A stretch of 64,000 bases of DNA from Halobacteriales archaeon QS_5_68_33. GTDB lineage: Archaea > Halobacteriota > Halobacteria > Halobacteriales > Haloarculaceae. Each line of letters begins with the position of its first letter. Within the stretch, counting starts at the first letter, position 1. Made by a program: the position numbers and the translations under genes. Shown here one piece after another: positions 34,104 to 43,282 of the stretch. Below the pieces are notes generated by a model, which made no database searches, had not been told where the DNA came from, and worked only from the letters and a program-made list of their open reading frames with translations. Location: assembly GCA_003023785.1 (NCBI GenBank), contig PXRS01000032.1, positions 1-64,000 on the forward strand, written 5' to 3'.

Positions 34104-34928
34104 ATGACGAAGACGGCGCTCGTGACTGGGGCCTCCTCGGGCATCGGGCGGGCCACCGCGGCCGCGTTCCTCCGGCGGGACTGGACGGTCCACGCCACCG
34201 CCCGCGAGGCCGACGACGTGGCGGACCTGGCCGACGCGGGGTGCGCGACGGCCGAGCTCGACGTGACCGACGACGCGCAGGTCGACCGGGTCGTCGACCG
34301 CGTGCTGGAGGAGACGGGCCGCATCGACTGCCTGGTCAACAACGCCGGCTACGGCCAGTACGGCCCCGTCGAGGACGTCCCGCTCGACGCGTTGCACGAC
34401 CAGTTCGACGTGAACGTCTATGGCCCCCACCGGATGGTGCGGGCGGTCCTGCCCCACATGCGCCGCCGAGAGCGGGGGACGGTGGTCACCATCTCCAGTC
34501 CGCAGGCCCGCGTCACCACCGCCGGCGGCGGCCCCTACGCCGCCTCGAAGGCCGCCGTCGAGTCGCTCTCGGACGCGCTCCGCGTCGAGGCCGACGAGTA
34601 CGGTATCGACGTGGTGGTCGTCGAACCCGGGCCGGTCCGGACCGCCTTCGGCGACCGCGCCGAGGACCAGTTGCGTCGACTTGAGCGGCGGGGCAACTAC
34701 GAGTCAGTCTACGACCTCATCGAGGGCTCGACCGTCCTCGCGAGCGGCGGCGACGTGGGACTCCACCCCTCGGAGGTCGGCCGGGTCGTCGTCGACGCCG
34801 CCAGCACGTCCGACCCCGACCCGCGATACGTCGTCGGGACGACCGCCCGCCTGGTCGCGGCCTCGCGCCACCTCCCGGACCGCTGGCGCGACGGCGCCTC
34901 CCGCCTCGTCCGGTGGCTCGTCTCGTGA
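34104..34928 (+). CDS. Short-chain dehydrogenase/reductase
   Basis: A 274-residue classical SDR. It has the NAD(P)-binding TALVTGASSGIGRATAAAFL (residues 4-23), the adenine-pocket Asp in CATAELDVTDDAQ (~55), NNAGYGQYGP (~85), catalytic Ser in VVTISSPQARVTTAGGG (~130), and the Tyr/Lys pair in GPYAASKAAVESLSDALRVE (~150). The ratio of Arg near the glycine motif suggests NADP preference (TAREADD). Downstream the glycerate kinase gene starts in its stop codon (GTGA), so they are one operon. Confidence 0.9.
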   Translation: MTKTALVTGASSGIGRATAAAFLRRDWTVHATAREADDVADLADAGCATAELDVTDDAQVDRVVDRVLEETGRIDCLVNNAGYGQYGPVEDVPLDALHDQFDVNVYGPHRMVRAVLPHMRRRERGTVVTISSPQARVTTAGGGPYAASKAAVESLSDALRVEADEYGIDVVVVEPGPVRTAFGDRAEDQLRRLERRGNYESVYDLIEGSTVLASGGDVGLHPSEVGRVVVDAASTSDPDPRYVVGTTARLVAASRHLPDRWRDGASRLVRWLVS

Positions 34929-36271
34929 CCCGCGACCGCCTCGCCCGCTCGCCCGCCCACGAAACCGCCCTCGCCTGCGTCGAGGCCGGGATCGAGGTCG
35001 CCCACCCCGAGCGCGTCGTCGCGGACGCCGTCTCCCGCGAGGGTGACAGCCTCCGGATCGCCGACGCGAGCTATGACCTCGCCGGCTACGACGAGGTCGT
35101 CGTCGTCGGCGGCGGGAAGGCCGCCGCGGGCGTCGCCGCGGCGCTCGAATCCCGCCTGGGCGAGGCGCTCGACGGCGGGGTCGTCGTCACGGACACCCCC
35201 GTCGAGACCGACCGCGTCGACGTCGTCGAGGCGAGCCACCCGGTCCCCGACGAAGCGGGCGTCGCCGGCGCGCGACGGGTCCGCGAGACGGTCGAAACCG
35301 CGGGAGCGGGGACGCTCGTGCTCGCCGTGATGACGGGCGGCGGCAGCGCCCTGCTCCCCGCGCCCGCCGGCGACCTCTCGCTGGCGGACCTGCAGGCGAC
35401 GACCGACGCGCTCCTGGAGAGCGGCGCGGCCATCGGCGAGATAAACGCCGCCCGCAAGCACTGCTCGGCGCTGAAAGGGGGTCGCCTCGCGGCGGTGGCC
35501 GCGCCGGCGACCGTCGCGACGCTCGTCTTCTCGGACGTCGTCGGCGACGACCTCGGCGTGATCGCCAGCGGGCCGACGGTCCCCGACCCCACGACGTACG
35601 CCGACGCCGTCGCCGTCCTCGACCGCTACGACCTCGACGTGCCCGCCGTGGTTCGCGACCACCTCGCGGCCGGCGTGGCCGGCGAGATCCCGGAAACGCC
35701 GGGGGCCGACGCCGACTTCGGCCACGTCACGACCCACCTGCTGGCGAACGCGTGGACGGCCGTCGACGCCGCCCGCGAGGTGGCCCGCGAGCGGGGCTAC
35801 GACCCGCTCGTCCTCTCGACGCGGGTGCGCGGCGAGGCCCGCGAGCAGGGGCTGGCCCACGTCGCCGTCGCCGAGGAAGTCGCCGCGACGGGGACGCCGG
35901 TCGACCCGCCCGCAGTCGTGCTGTCGGGGGGCGAGACGACCGTCACCGTGCGCGGCGAGGGCGACGGCGGCCCGAACCAGGAGTTCGCGCTCCGGGCGGC
36001 GCTCGAACTCGGCGGGGGCGGGAGCGACGGCGGTTCCGTCGGGGGTCCCGTCCTCGCGGCGGTCGACACGGACGGCCGGGACGGCGCGAGCGACGCCGCC
36101 GGGGCGCTCGTGGACGCCGGGACCGTCCCGGACGCCGACGCGGCTGACGCGGCGCGCGCGGCGCTGGCCGACAACGACGCCGGTACCTACCTCGACGGCC
36201 GGAACGCCCTCGTTCGCACCGGCCGGACGGGGACGAACGTCAACGACCTGCGCGTCGTCGTCGTCGAGTGA
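34925..36271 (+). CDS. Glycerate 2-kinase (MOFRL/GckA family)
   Basis: A 448-residue enzyme of the DUF4147/MOFRL family that phosphorylates glycerate to 2-phosphoglycerate. It has VVVVGGGKAAAGVAAALESR (~55), ASHPVPDEAG (~100), MTGGGSALLPAPAGDLSL (~130), SDVVGDDLGVIASGPTVPDP (~200), and the C-terminal LSGGETTVTVRGEGDGGPNQ, EFALRAALEL (~340-360). GTG at 34925 overlaps the SDR stop (GTGA) and is preferred. An in-frame GTG four codons earlier is an alternative. The SDR partner could generate or consume a related hydroxyacid, but this is inference. Confidence 0.92.
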   Translation: MTRDRLARSPAHETALACVEAGIEVAHPERVVADAVSREGDSLRIADASYDLAGYDEVVVVGGGKAAAGVAAALESRLGEALDGGVVVTDTPVETDRVDVVEASHPVPDEAGVAGARRVRETVETAGAGTLVLAVMTGGGSALLPAPAGDLSLADLQATTDALLESGAAIGEINAARKHCSALKGGRLAAVAAPATVATLVFSDVVGDDLGVIASGPTVPDPTTYADAVAVLDRYDLDVPAVVRDHLAAGVAGEIPETPGADADFGHVTTHLLANAWTAVDAAREVARERGYDPLVLSTRVRGEAREQGLAHVAVAEEVAATGTPVDPPAVVLSGGETTVTVRGEGDGGPNQEFALRAALELGGGGSDGGSVGGPVLAAVDTDGRDGASDAAGALVDAGTVPDADAADAARAALADNDAGTYLDGRNALVRTGRTGTNVNDLRVVVVE

Positions 36272-36361
36272 CGGTGCTCGCCGCGACAGCAGGTATTCCC
36301 GGGCGCCGCAACACTCGCGGCCGCCGGCAGGTTTTCGCGTGGGGCGGCCCACCCCACCGGT

Positions 36362-36997
36362 ATGACGGACCGGATCGGGATCCTCGCCTTCGAGGGGTTC
36401 GAGGAACTGGACGCGGTCGGCCCCTACGAGGTATTCGGCAACGCCGCCAAGCGCGGCGCCGACCTTCGAGTGGAGCTGCTGGCGACCGACCCGACGGATA
36501 GGGTGACCGCCGCCTACGGCCTTCGGGTCGAACCCGACGGCGTCCTCGCGTCGGGGACGGGTCTGGACTTCCTGGTCGTTCCGGGGGGCGGGTGGAACGA
36601 CGGCGACGCGGACGGGGGAGCGCGCGCCGCGGCAAACGACGAGGACCTGCTGGCGACGCTCCGCGAGTGCCACGAGGCGGGCACGACGCTCGTATCGGTC
36701 TGTACCGGCGGGATGGTACTCGCCGCAGCGGGCGTCCTCGACGGCCGTCCGGCGGTCACCCACCACGGCGCGATGAGCGACCTGCGCGAGACGGAGGCGG
36801 AGGCGGTCGACGCGCGGGTCGTCGACGACGGCGACGTCGTCACGGCGGGCGGGATCACCTCGGGGATCGACTGCGCGCTGTGGCTAGTCGAGCGCGAGTA
36901 CGGTGCCGACCTCACCGAGCGCGTGGCCGCGACCATGGAGTACGAGCGCCGGTCCGACATCTGTCGCCCGGGCGGCGTTGACGATAGCAGTTCCTGA
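36362..36997 (+). CDS. DJ-1/PfpI family protein
   Basis: A 211-residue GATase1-like protein. It starts RIGILAFEGFEELDAVGPYE and has the VVPGGGW turn (~72) and the nucleophile elbow LVSVCTGGMVLAAAGVLDGR (~113; Cys116-region). It then has VTHHGAMSDL (~130) and GGITSGIDCALWLVEREYGA (~165). The layout resembles the transcription-regulator-derived or isonitrile-hydratase-like branch of DJ-1/PfpI. The activity could be a hydratase, deglycase or chaperone; the sequence does not decide. No clear operon partner. Confidence 0.85.
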   Translation: MTDRIGILAFEGFEELDAVGPYEVFGNAAKRGADLRVELLATDPTDRVTAAYGLRVEPDGVLASGTGLDFLVVPGGGWNDGDADGGARAAANDEDLLATLRECHEAGTTLVSVCTGGMVLAAAGVLDGRPAVTHHGAMSDLRETEAEAVDARVVDDGDVVTAGGITSGIDCALWLVEREYGADLTERVAATMEYERRSDICRPGGVDDSSS

Positions 36998-37042
36998 AAT
37001 CGCGACGAAACAGCGAAATCCCTCGACGGAGGCCAGTATCCC

Positions 37043-37419
37043 ATGTCAGGGGCAGGCTTCGACGACTTGGTCGCGTATCTGCGAGAGCGGTTCGGTGACG
37101 AAGTCCTCATGGCTGTCCACTACAGCGAGGACAGTTCGGACTTCCTCCTCGGGAGCAGTGGTTCGAGGACTACGTTGCGACGGCCGACACGCGGTCGCCG
37201 GACCGGATACGGCAGGACGCCGTCTCGGAACTCCGGCACGCGGGCGTCAGCAGCGACCGCTACGGCAACGAGATCCGGGCCGAGGTCACGGTCACCGAGA
37301 ACGGAACGGGGATCAACCTGTTTCTCGACCGGGAGGGGGTCTACGTCTGGTTCGCCCCCGAGGCCACCGTCGAGGTGCCCGACGACGTCGAAGCCTGTCT
37401 GAAACGCGTCGACTTCTGA
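37043..37419 (+). pseudogene. Small haloarchaeal hypothetical gene broken by a frameshift
   Basis: The 5' part reads MSGAGFDDLVAYLRERFGDE then VLMAVHYSEDSSDFLL. At about 37150 the coding frame changes and continues PREQWFEDYVATADTRSPDR, EIRAEVTVTENGTGINLFLD and REGVYVWFAPEATVEVPDDV to the TGA at 37417-37419. Together they resemble a ~120-residue haloarchaeal DUF (DUF7522-like: a helix, a short linker, then beta-strands and a C-terminal CL helix). Either a base indel inactivates it or it is a local sequence error. Function unknown. Confidence 0.55.
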
Positions 37420-37442
37420 CGGGACCGTCGCGACCGCTGAAG

Positions 37443-38552
37443 TCAGTCCTCGATGCAGGCGGCGACGACCCGCAGCAGTTTCTCGCCCCGGACTTCGTCG
37501 GCGAAGAGGGGGACCCGGCGCACGTCGTGACCGCGGAAGATGTCCTGTGAGCGCCCCAGGGCGTCGCGCTGGACCGACCAGCGACGCTGACAGAACTCGC
37601 AGTGTTCCAGGTCGGGGCTGACGAACCAGTCGGCCTCGACGTCGGCGACGTCGGTCAACTCCTGCATCACCCTGTTGACCACGACGGTCCCCACGGGGAC
37701 GCCGAAGTCCGCGAGGCGGTCCAGCAGGCGCTCGGACTCGCGCACGGAGAGCTCCTCCGGGACGATCACCACTCGGAAGTCCGTCCGGGACGGGTTCTGG
37801 AGGACGTCGCGCAGCACCTCGACGCGCTCTCGCAACTCGCGCAGGTCCTCGACGTCCATCTCCTGACCCTCCTCGTCGTCGCCGAACATGCCCGTGACGC
37901 TGTCCATCATCCCCGAGAGGCGCTGGCGGAGTGTGACGACGCGCCCGAGCATCGAGTCCATCACTTCCGGGAGTTCGAGCAACCGGAGGGTATGGCCCGT
38001 CGGCGCCGTGTCGACGACGACGCGCTCGAAGCGCGGGTCGTCCATGTACTCCAGCAGGAGCCGGACTGCGGCGGCCTCGTCGGCACCGGGCATCGACCCG
38101 CCGAGCGGGTCGACCATGCCCTCGCCGTCGTCGCTCGTCGGGTTACCGCTCGCCGGGCCGTCGCCACCCATCGGCCCGCCGCCGCCCATCGCCTCGCCGA
38201 GGCCGCCCAGCATGCCGCCCATGGGGTTCTCGCCGTCGCCGGCGAACGGGCCCTCCTCCAGGGCCTCGTCGGGGTCGATCTCGGCGGCGTAGAGGGGGTC
38301 GTCGTCGCGGATCTGTGCCGGTTCGGCGGGGATCGACGTTTCGAGCGTGTCGGACAGCGAGTGCGCGGGGTCGGTGGAGACGACGAGCGTGGGGGTGTCG
38401 TCGCGAGCGCTGGCGAGCGCGGTGGCAGCGGCCATCGTCGTCTTGCCGACGCCACCCTTGCCGCCGTAGAGGACGTACTCCGGCGCGTCGACGCCCGCGG
38501 GGACCGCCGCGTCGTCGATCTCCTCGACCGGTTCGACGTCGATCTCGCTCAT
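37443..38552 (-). CDS. ArsA/Get3-type ATPase (TRC40 family)
   Basis: A 369-residue P-loop ATPase. It has the deviant Walker A YVLYGGKGGVGKTTMAAATA (~27-40), switch I STDPAHSLSDTLE (~60), switch II FERVVVDTAPTGHTLRLLEL (~175), an A-loop VVIVPEELSVRESERLLDRL (~270) and the CxxC in LEHCEFCQRRWSVQRDALGR (~320) that in Get3 binds zinc. A long Gly/Met-rich insertion (~100-150, GGMLGGLGEAMGGGGPMGGD) lies where Get3 has its hydrophobic client-binding groove. It is probably a tail-anchored protein targeting factor rather than an arsenite pump; no ars genes are nearby. The ATG at 38552 is chosen by homology. Confidence 0.9.
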   Translation of the reverse strand: MSEIDVEPVEEIDDAAVPAGVDAPEYVLYGGKGGVGKTTMAAATALASARDDTPTLVVSTDPAHSLSDTLETSIPAEPAQIRDDDPLYAAEIDPDEALEEGPFAGDGENPMGGMLGGLGEAMGGGGPMGGDGPASGNPTSDDGEGMVDPLGGSMPGADEAAAVRLLLEYMDDPRFERVVVDTAPTGHTLRLLELPEVMDSMLGRVVTLRQRLSGMMDSVTGMFGDDEEGQEMDVEDLRELRERVEVLRDVLQNPSRTDFRVVIVPEELSVRESERLLDRLADFGVPVGTVVVNRVMQELTDVADVEADWFVSPDLEHCEFCQRRWSVQRDALGRSQDIFRGHDVRRVPLFADEVRGEKLLRVVAACIED

Positions 38553-38715
38553 ACCGGGAGTGGTGCCGGCCGACGGATGTACCCGTCGATGACATCCTCC
38601 GCGCCGTCCCGGAACCGGTGGCGCTGGGGGCCGGAGCGAGGCTGTGGCTGTGGAGCGCGACACGGACCGTGGGTCGGCCGTCCCCCCGGACGGCCGGCGA
38701 GTCGGGGGCTGACGC

Positions 38716-38871
38716 CTATGACCGCGACGAGCGGGCCTCGCGCACCTCTGCGCCGTCGCGGAGCTTGTCCTCACAGAACGGACAGACGCGGGGGCCGGTG
38801 TGACCGTCCGGCGTGAACACCCGCGTGTACGCCTCGGTCACGAACGACCCGCAGTTCTGGCACTCCGGCAT
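38716..38871 (-). CDS. DUF7563-type small zinc-finger protein
   Basis: A 51-residue protein, MPECQNCGSFVTEAYTRVFT then a C-terminal RVCPFCEDKLRDGAEVREAR. Two CxxC pairs (residues 4-7 and ~30-33) would bind one zinc. The sequence matches a widespread haloarchaeal one-domain family (DUF7563). It lies 163 bp upstream of the ArsA gene and 108 bp downstream of the helicase gene, all leftward. Small CxxC proteins of this kind are often regulators or RNA/protein-binding factors, but no role is established. Confidence 0.8.
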   Translation of the reverse strand: MPECQNCGSFVTEAYTRVFTPDGHTGPRVCPFCEDKLRDGAEVREARSSRS

Positions 38872-38979
38872 CCTCTAGACAAGGCCGATCATCCGACATA
38901 TTAGTTCCGGCCGGGCGGTCCGGTAAGGGCCGTCCTCGTCGACCGGTGGCTCCGGTCCGTGAACGGCTCCACGACCCGT

Positions 38980-41484
38980 TCACCCCGGGTCCCGGTCGCT
39001 CCAGAACGCGTCGCGCTGGGATCCGAGAAACTCCGCGGTGAGCCGGGTGAACTCCGTGCGCTCGGCCGGCGAAAGGTACTCGTGGACGGAGTGGCGCGTC
39101 CCGGGGGCGTACCGGCTGTCGGCGAACGCGCGCACGCCACACTCCTCGGTGCCGCGGATGACCCGGCCGATGGCCTGGCGCGCGCGCCGGACGGCGGGGA
39201 CGGTCAGCGCGTATTCGAAGGCGTTGTCCTCGCCGAAGGCGTCGGCGTAGGCTCGCCGTACCGCCCGGACGCGGGGCGACCCGACGTTGACCAGCGGGAC
39301 GCCGACGACCAGCGCCGCCGCGAGTTTCTCCCCGTCGTAGTCGACTCCTTCCGTGAGCGTCCCGCGCGTGCTCGTGACGAGCACCTTCCCGCCCCCGCGG
39401 AAGAACTCCTGTTTCAACTCCTCCGTGGCCTCGTTGCTCGAACTCTCGTCGACGAGCACCGGCTTCTCGACGGCCTCGTCGAGGTAAGCGCCCGCCCACG
39501 TCGCCTCGCGGTAGTTGGGCATCGCCACGAGGGCGTTCCCCGGCGTGCGGGCCATCCCCCGGAGGACGTGCGCGTACTCGTCGCGGGTGCGGTTCCACTC
39601 CCCGCCCAGCGGCTCCATCTCGCCGGGGTCGCCGCGGTTGCGCGCCGTGAACGGTTCGGCGTCGACCAGCCAGCTCGCGCGGTTCGCCTCGGGGAACCTG
39701 AGCGGGTAGGACTTCGTGACGACCGGGCGGCCGTCGTCGGCGCCCTCGGGTGTGTCGGAGCCCGCGCCGTCGCTCCCCGGCGCGGACCCGCCCTCGCGGA
39801 GCGATCCGAGGCCCGACACCTCGGTGAAGACGTCCAGCGGCGAGAGCGTCGCGCTCATCAGGACGCCGCCGCCCAGCGTATCGAATATCTCCTCGAGCGA
39901 CTCGCCGGGCATACAGTCGAAGAGGACGAGCCCGGCGGTGTAGACTCGCTCGTAGGCCGGGCCGGTCGCGCCCGGGTCCTTCGGTGCGTGTTCGAGTTCG
40001 ACCTCGCGCAGGTACCGGGCGTGGTCGCGCTCCCACCAGCGGGTCAGCACGACGCCCGTCGGCGCACAGACCGGCGAGCGCGAGAGCCCGAGGCCGTCGA
40101 TGGCGTCCTCGACGGCGGCGCCGACCGCCGCCAGCGAGCGCCACACCTCGCCGTCGTGGCCCGCCCGCTCGGCCCACCGCGTGAGCTCGTCCGGCTGTTC
40201 GGTCTCGGGGTCCCGGAGCGGGATCTCCACGTCGTACTCGGGCAGCGTCTCGGCGGGGTCGCCGACCCGCCAGTCCCGATCGATTTCCTCGTCGAGGTGG
40301 GCCTCGACGCGCTCGTCGACCCAGTCGAGCAGGTCCTCGTAGAACTCCCGGGCGCGCTGGACGGCCGAGAGCGACACCTCGTGGGTCGCCAGGCGATCCC
40401 GGACGGCCTCCCTGTTCTCGTCGCTCTCGCGGGCCCGCGAAACCAGCGTCGCGCAGTCGTTGCGCGCCCGGACGATGGTGTCCCGCCCCACGCGGTCCGA
40501 GAGGAGGTCGCGGACCCGCTCCTCTAACCTGTGGGCCTCGTCGACAACGAGGAAGGTTCCGGAGTCGAGGATCGACGCCACGAGGGGTCGCGTCCCGGGG
40601 TCGAAGAGGTGGTTGTAGTTGCCGACGACGACGTCGGCGTTCTCCAGCAGGACACTCATCACGCGGTGGGGGCAGGTCCCCCGCTCGGTCGCGGCGGGCA
40701 GGTACTCCTCGGCGGTGACGACCGAGTGCCGGCCCGCGGAGAAGTCGACCGGCGAGCCCCTGTTCCGGGCGAACCAGTCGGCCTCGAACGGACAGTAGAG
40801 GGGCGGATCCGACCCCTCGACCATCGACTCGGGGGCCTGGGGCTGGCTCCGCGGGTAGGGCGACTCCGCGCCCGCCGTTTCGAGTGCGTCGTCGAGCGTG
40901 CGGTACGTCTCGGCGTCGCGGCGCGCCTCCCTGACGAGGTCGCTCGCGCGCTCGGGGTCCCACCAGACGTCGTCGGACTCCGCGGGGATGGCCGCCTCCG
41001 CGACGGGTTCGTCGCCGGAGCGGCCCTCCGCCTCGACGAGGCCCGCCGTCGCCTCCCGGAGATCCTCACAGCGGTCGTGGGTCGAGACGTCCTCGGGGAA
41101 CGCGCCCTCGCGGCCGTAGGGACAGAGGTCGCGCTTGCCGGTCAGCGCGACGCCCGCCAGCGGGTCGGGGGCGTCCTCGTCGGCGGCGAGGCGCTCGTTC
41201 ATCGCGCGCAGGTCCGCGACGAACTGGGCGCGTTGCTGTTTGACGGGCGTGACGACGACCACCCGCTCGTACTTGCGAGTGTGTTCGACCAGGGTCGCCC
41301 CCGCGGTCAGGGCGGCCATCGTCTTGCCGGTGCCACAGGGGCCCTCCATCGCGAGGTAGCCCTCGCGCTGGCCGACCTCGATCGCCGTCTCGATGGCGTC
41401 GGCCTGGCTCTCGTAGGGCTCGTCGAACGCGAAGAAGTCGCGCCAGCCCGCCGCGGCGTCGGCGGCCGTCCCGTCGCTGCTCAT
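38980..41484 (-). CDS. XPD/Rad3-like ATP-dependent DNA helicase
   Basis: An 834-residue superfamily 2 helicase of the XPD/DinG type. Walker A is MEGPCGTGKTMAALTAGATL (~45). Motif Ia VVVVTPVKQQRAQF, then a Cys set typical of the Fe-S domain (Cys in LCPYGREG, TCPHRVM and YCPFEADW, ~115-280). Motif II is the DEAH box in TFLVVDEAHRLEER (~320). C-terminal motifs are GGVLMSATLSPLDVF (~535), SSNEATEELKQEFFRGGGKV (~675) and RRARQAIGRVIRGTEECGVR (~765). XPD helicases unwind DNA 5'-to-3' in repair. Halobacterial genomes carry several. Start at 41484 gives the normal N-terminus. Confidence 0.92.
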   Translation of the reverse strand: MSSDGTAADAAAGWRDFFAFDEPYESQADAIETAIEVGQREGYLAMEGPCGTGKTMAALTAGATLVEHTRKYERVVVVTPVKQQRAQFVADLRAMNERLAADEDAPDPLAGVALTGKRDLCPYGREGAFPEDVSTHDRCEDLREATAGLVEAEGRSGDEPVAEAAIPAESDDVWWDPERASDLVREARRDAETYRTLDDALETAGAESPYPRSQPQAPESMVEGSDPPLYCPFEADWFARNRGSPVDFSAGRHSVVTAEEYLPAATERGTCPHRVMSVLLENADVVVGNYNHLFDPGTRPLVASILDSGTFLVVDEAHRLEERVRDLLSDRVGRDTIVRARNDCATLVSRARESDENREAVRDRLATHEVSLSAVQRAREFYEDLLDWVDERVEAHLDEEIDRDWRVGDPAETLPEYDVEIPLRDPETEQPDELTRWAERAGHDGEVWRSLAAVGAAVEDAIDGLGLSRSPVCAPTGVVLTRWWERDHARYLREVELEHAPKDPGATGPAYERVYTAGLVLFDCMPGESLEEIFDTLGGGVLMSATLSPLDVFTEVSGLGSLREGGSAPGSDGAGSDTPEGADDGRPVVTKSYPLRFPEANRASWLVDAEPFTARNRGDPGEMEPLGGEWNRTRDEYAHVLRGMARTPGNALVAMPNYREATWAGAYLDEAVEKPVLVDESSSNEATEELKQEFFRGGGKVLVTSTRGTLTEGVDYDGEKLAAALVVGVPLVNVGSPRVRAVRRAYADAFGEDNAFEYALTVPAVRRARQAIGRVIRGTEECGVRAFADSRYAPGTRHSVHEYLSPAERTEFTRLTAEFLGSQRDAFWSDRDPG

Positions 41485-42011
41485 CTACTCACCGCTGGGG
41501 CGCCCTCGCCTATGAACGATCGGATACGCTCGACGGGATCCGGGATCCGGACCAGCGATCTGGGGGGATAGTCGTGGCGCGCGCTGTCGAGCGTGGCGAG
41601 GCGGGACTGGAGGGACCGCCTCGAAGCGAGCGGGGAACGGAGTGACCCGCGAGCGTTTCATCGCGAGACAGCGTCGCGCGAGGGATGAGCGAGGAAACGG
41701 AGTGACCGAGCGAATCGGCTGGGGAGGTGTGTGGCTCGCGGTCGCGGTGCGGGGCGGTCCCTGGTGGACTGAAAGGGCGAAGCCCGGTCGCGTTCAGTTC
41801 AGTCGCTGAGGCGGCCCTATTCGAGCGAACGTAGTGAGCGAGAATATCCGTCTCAGCGACCGCGAGCGGGCCGAGGGCTTTCAGCGAGTGCCGTGAGTCG
41901 CGGTTGGGTTGACTGCTAGCGAGCCGAGGACTTTCGTCGCCTGTTGTCGAGTGCGGTCGATCCGGCTCCTCACGACCGGACGAAACCACCCAGTCCACGC
42001 GCTCGATTCAC
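41485..42011. other. Gene-free interval with a large intergenic repeat
   Basis: 527 bp containing no credible gene. From about 41572 to 41940 it carries a repeat-like sequence with short palindromic words such as GAACGTAGTGAGCGAG and GGAACGGAGTGACC. An inverted related copy is at about 43283-43566. See the repeat entries. Confidence 0.6.
41572..41940. repeat. Large intergenic repeat (family 5), copy a
   Basis: It begins CGTGGCGCGCGCTGTCGAGC and contains GTGGCTCGCGGTCGCGGTGC and GGACTGAAAGGGCGAAGCCC. The same words occur in reverse complement and reverse order at 43340-43566. Internal near-repeats (CGAACGTAGTGAGCGAG, AACGGAGTGACCGAGCG) give it a patchwork look common to non-coding repeats of haloarchaeal chromosomes. 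No open reading frame is conserved between the copies. Confidence 0.7.
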
Positions 42012-42500
42012 TCAGACTTCGTGGACGGTCACGTCAACCTCGCCCTCGGCCACCTCGGCCGTCAGCATGGTCGTCCGGTCGGCGGGCGCGGCGCCCGTGG
42101 CGCTGCCCGGGTTCAACAGTCGCACGTCGGCGTGGACGGTGTCGACCACCTCGTGGGTGTGCCCGGCGATGCCGACCCGCGGTTCGTCGGCCTCCTCGCG
42201 AACGACGTCGACGACGCGGTTGTGCCAGCGGTGGGGCGGCCCGGCCCCGTGTGTGACGACGAACGTGACGCCACCCAGTTCGACCGTCGCGACCGCCGGG
42301 AGGCCGACCCGGGGGTCCATGTTTCCGCTCACGGCGGTCAGTTCGGGCGCGAGGTCGCGCGTGTCTGCGATCGCCCCCTCCGAGTCGAAGTCACCGGTGT
42401 GGACGACGTGGTCCGCGTCGCGGACCCGCTCGCGGAACTCCCCGGGGATCCGTTGCGCGCGCGAGGGGATGTGCGTGTCGCCGAGGATCGCGACGTGCAT
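42012..42500 (-). CDS. Metallophosphoesterase, MJ0936/YfcE-type phosphodiesterase
   Basis: A 162-residue calcineurin-like phosphoesterase. The metal ligands are all visible: HVAILGDTHIPSRAQ (Asp8, His10), VVHTGDFDSEG (Asp38), AVSGNMD (Asn61), FVVTHGAGPPHRW (His85) and VGIAGHTHEVVDT (His118 and His120). Homologues are manganese-dependent phosphodiesterases on small or cyclic nucleotide substrates, unclear in vivo. It stands alone between two repeat regions, with no operon partner. Confidence 0.92.
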   Translation of the reverse strand: MHVAILGDTHIPSRAQRIPGEFRERVRDADHVVHTGDFDSEGAIADTRDLAPELTAVSGNMDPRVGLPAVATVELGGVTFVVTHGAGPPHRWHNRVVDVVREEADEPRVGIAGHTHEVVDTVHADVRLLNPGSATGAAPADRTTMLTAEVAEGEVDVTVHEV

Positions 42501-42725
42501 GTCGGCCCTTCTCGGCGCTCCGACAAGTGGATTGCGGCGATGGGGTGTGAGAATCGGATCGGGTGGGTGCCCGGTCGGAATCGCTTCCGGGAGCGTGGGG
42601 TGACCGTTCGTTGTCTGTTCTCCCGGATCCGAACCCGGGACAGATAACGTGAAATAAATCGCTGTCGGGCGATTTCGTGCTTCGTTTGCGTTTCGGACAC
42701 AACCTATGACGTACAGTAGTCGCTC

Positions 42726-43130
42726 TCACTCCGCGTCCCGGTCCTCGGCCCGCTCCCGCCAGCCCTGCTGTTGTCTGCGTTCCGTGATGTGCTCCTTTCC
42801 GTCTGCGAGTTCCTCCCGAACGTCCTGCTCGAATCCGCTCACCTCGGCCAGAAACTCCCGCTCGAACGACTCGACGATCTCGTAGGTCCACTTGTCCTCG
42901 AGGACACCGGTCGGTAACGCTTCGTCGCGAAGCATATCGGCCCGCTTCTCGTGTCCGGCTTCCCTGAGTACCTCCTCCGCGTCGTGCAGATGGTCCATCC
43001 CCCGACCGATGGCGTGATGGAAATCGAGCAGACTTCCGTATCCTCGATAGAGGTTCTCGACACCGAGCTGTAGCTCGTGAAGTGCCCGCTGTTCCTCCTC
43101 GGTTAAATCGATGTCGTCAGCGCCGGACAT
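42726..43130 (-). CDS. Uncharacterised helical haloarchaeal protein
   Basis: A 134-residue soluble protein, mostly helical and charged (MSGADDIDLTEEEQRALHEL ... FEREFLAEVSGFEQDVREEL). His and Glu residues in FHHAIGRGMDHLHDAEEVLR (~40-60) give a faint helical-bundle or metal-binding impression, but no known family is recognised. The ATG at 43130 is preferred because the frame upstream is repeat-like. It lies between a 225-bp gene-free interval and the repeat region at 43.3 kb. Confidence 0.7.
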   Translation of the reverse strand: MSGADDIDLTEEEQRALHELQLGVENLYRGYGSLLDFHHAIGRGMDHLHDAEEVLREAGHEKRADMLRDEALPTGVLEDKWTYEIVESFEREFLAEVSGFEQDVREELADGKEHITERRQQQGWRERAEDRDAE

Positions 43131-43282
43131 GCCGTTGTTTCCTTCGACTCGACAGGTAAAAAGCAATCGTCGCCCGACCCGGCCGTGACCACTGCCATCG
43201 TCCGGGGTCTCCGGAAACGTCTCCGGAGACAGGAATCGTCCGATACGCAGCCAGCGCAGCGTACTGTGGCGAGTATAGCGGG

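Noticed and set aside
38771-40963. A 730-codon minus-strand frame inside the helicase gene
   Set aside because: It is another frame of the same strand, Arg/Gly/Pro-rich, with no motifs. The helicase frame carries all helicase motifs.
42600-42660. Possible tRNA T-arm (CGGGTTCGGATCCGGG on the minus strand)
   Set aside because: The loop has G where the almost invariant A58 is expected, and no acceptor or anticodon arms can be drawn.
42012-43130. The segment between the two large repeats considered as an insertion sequence
   Set aside because: It encodes a phosphoesterase and an unknown helical protein. No transposase or target duplication is seen.
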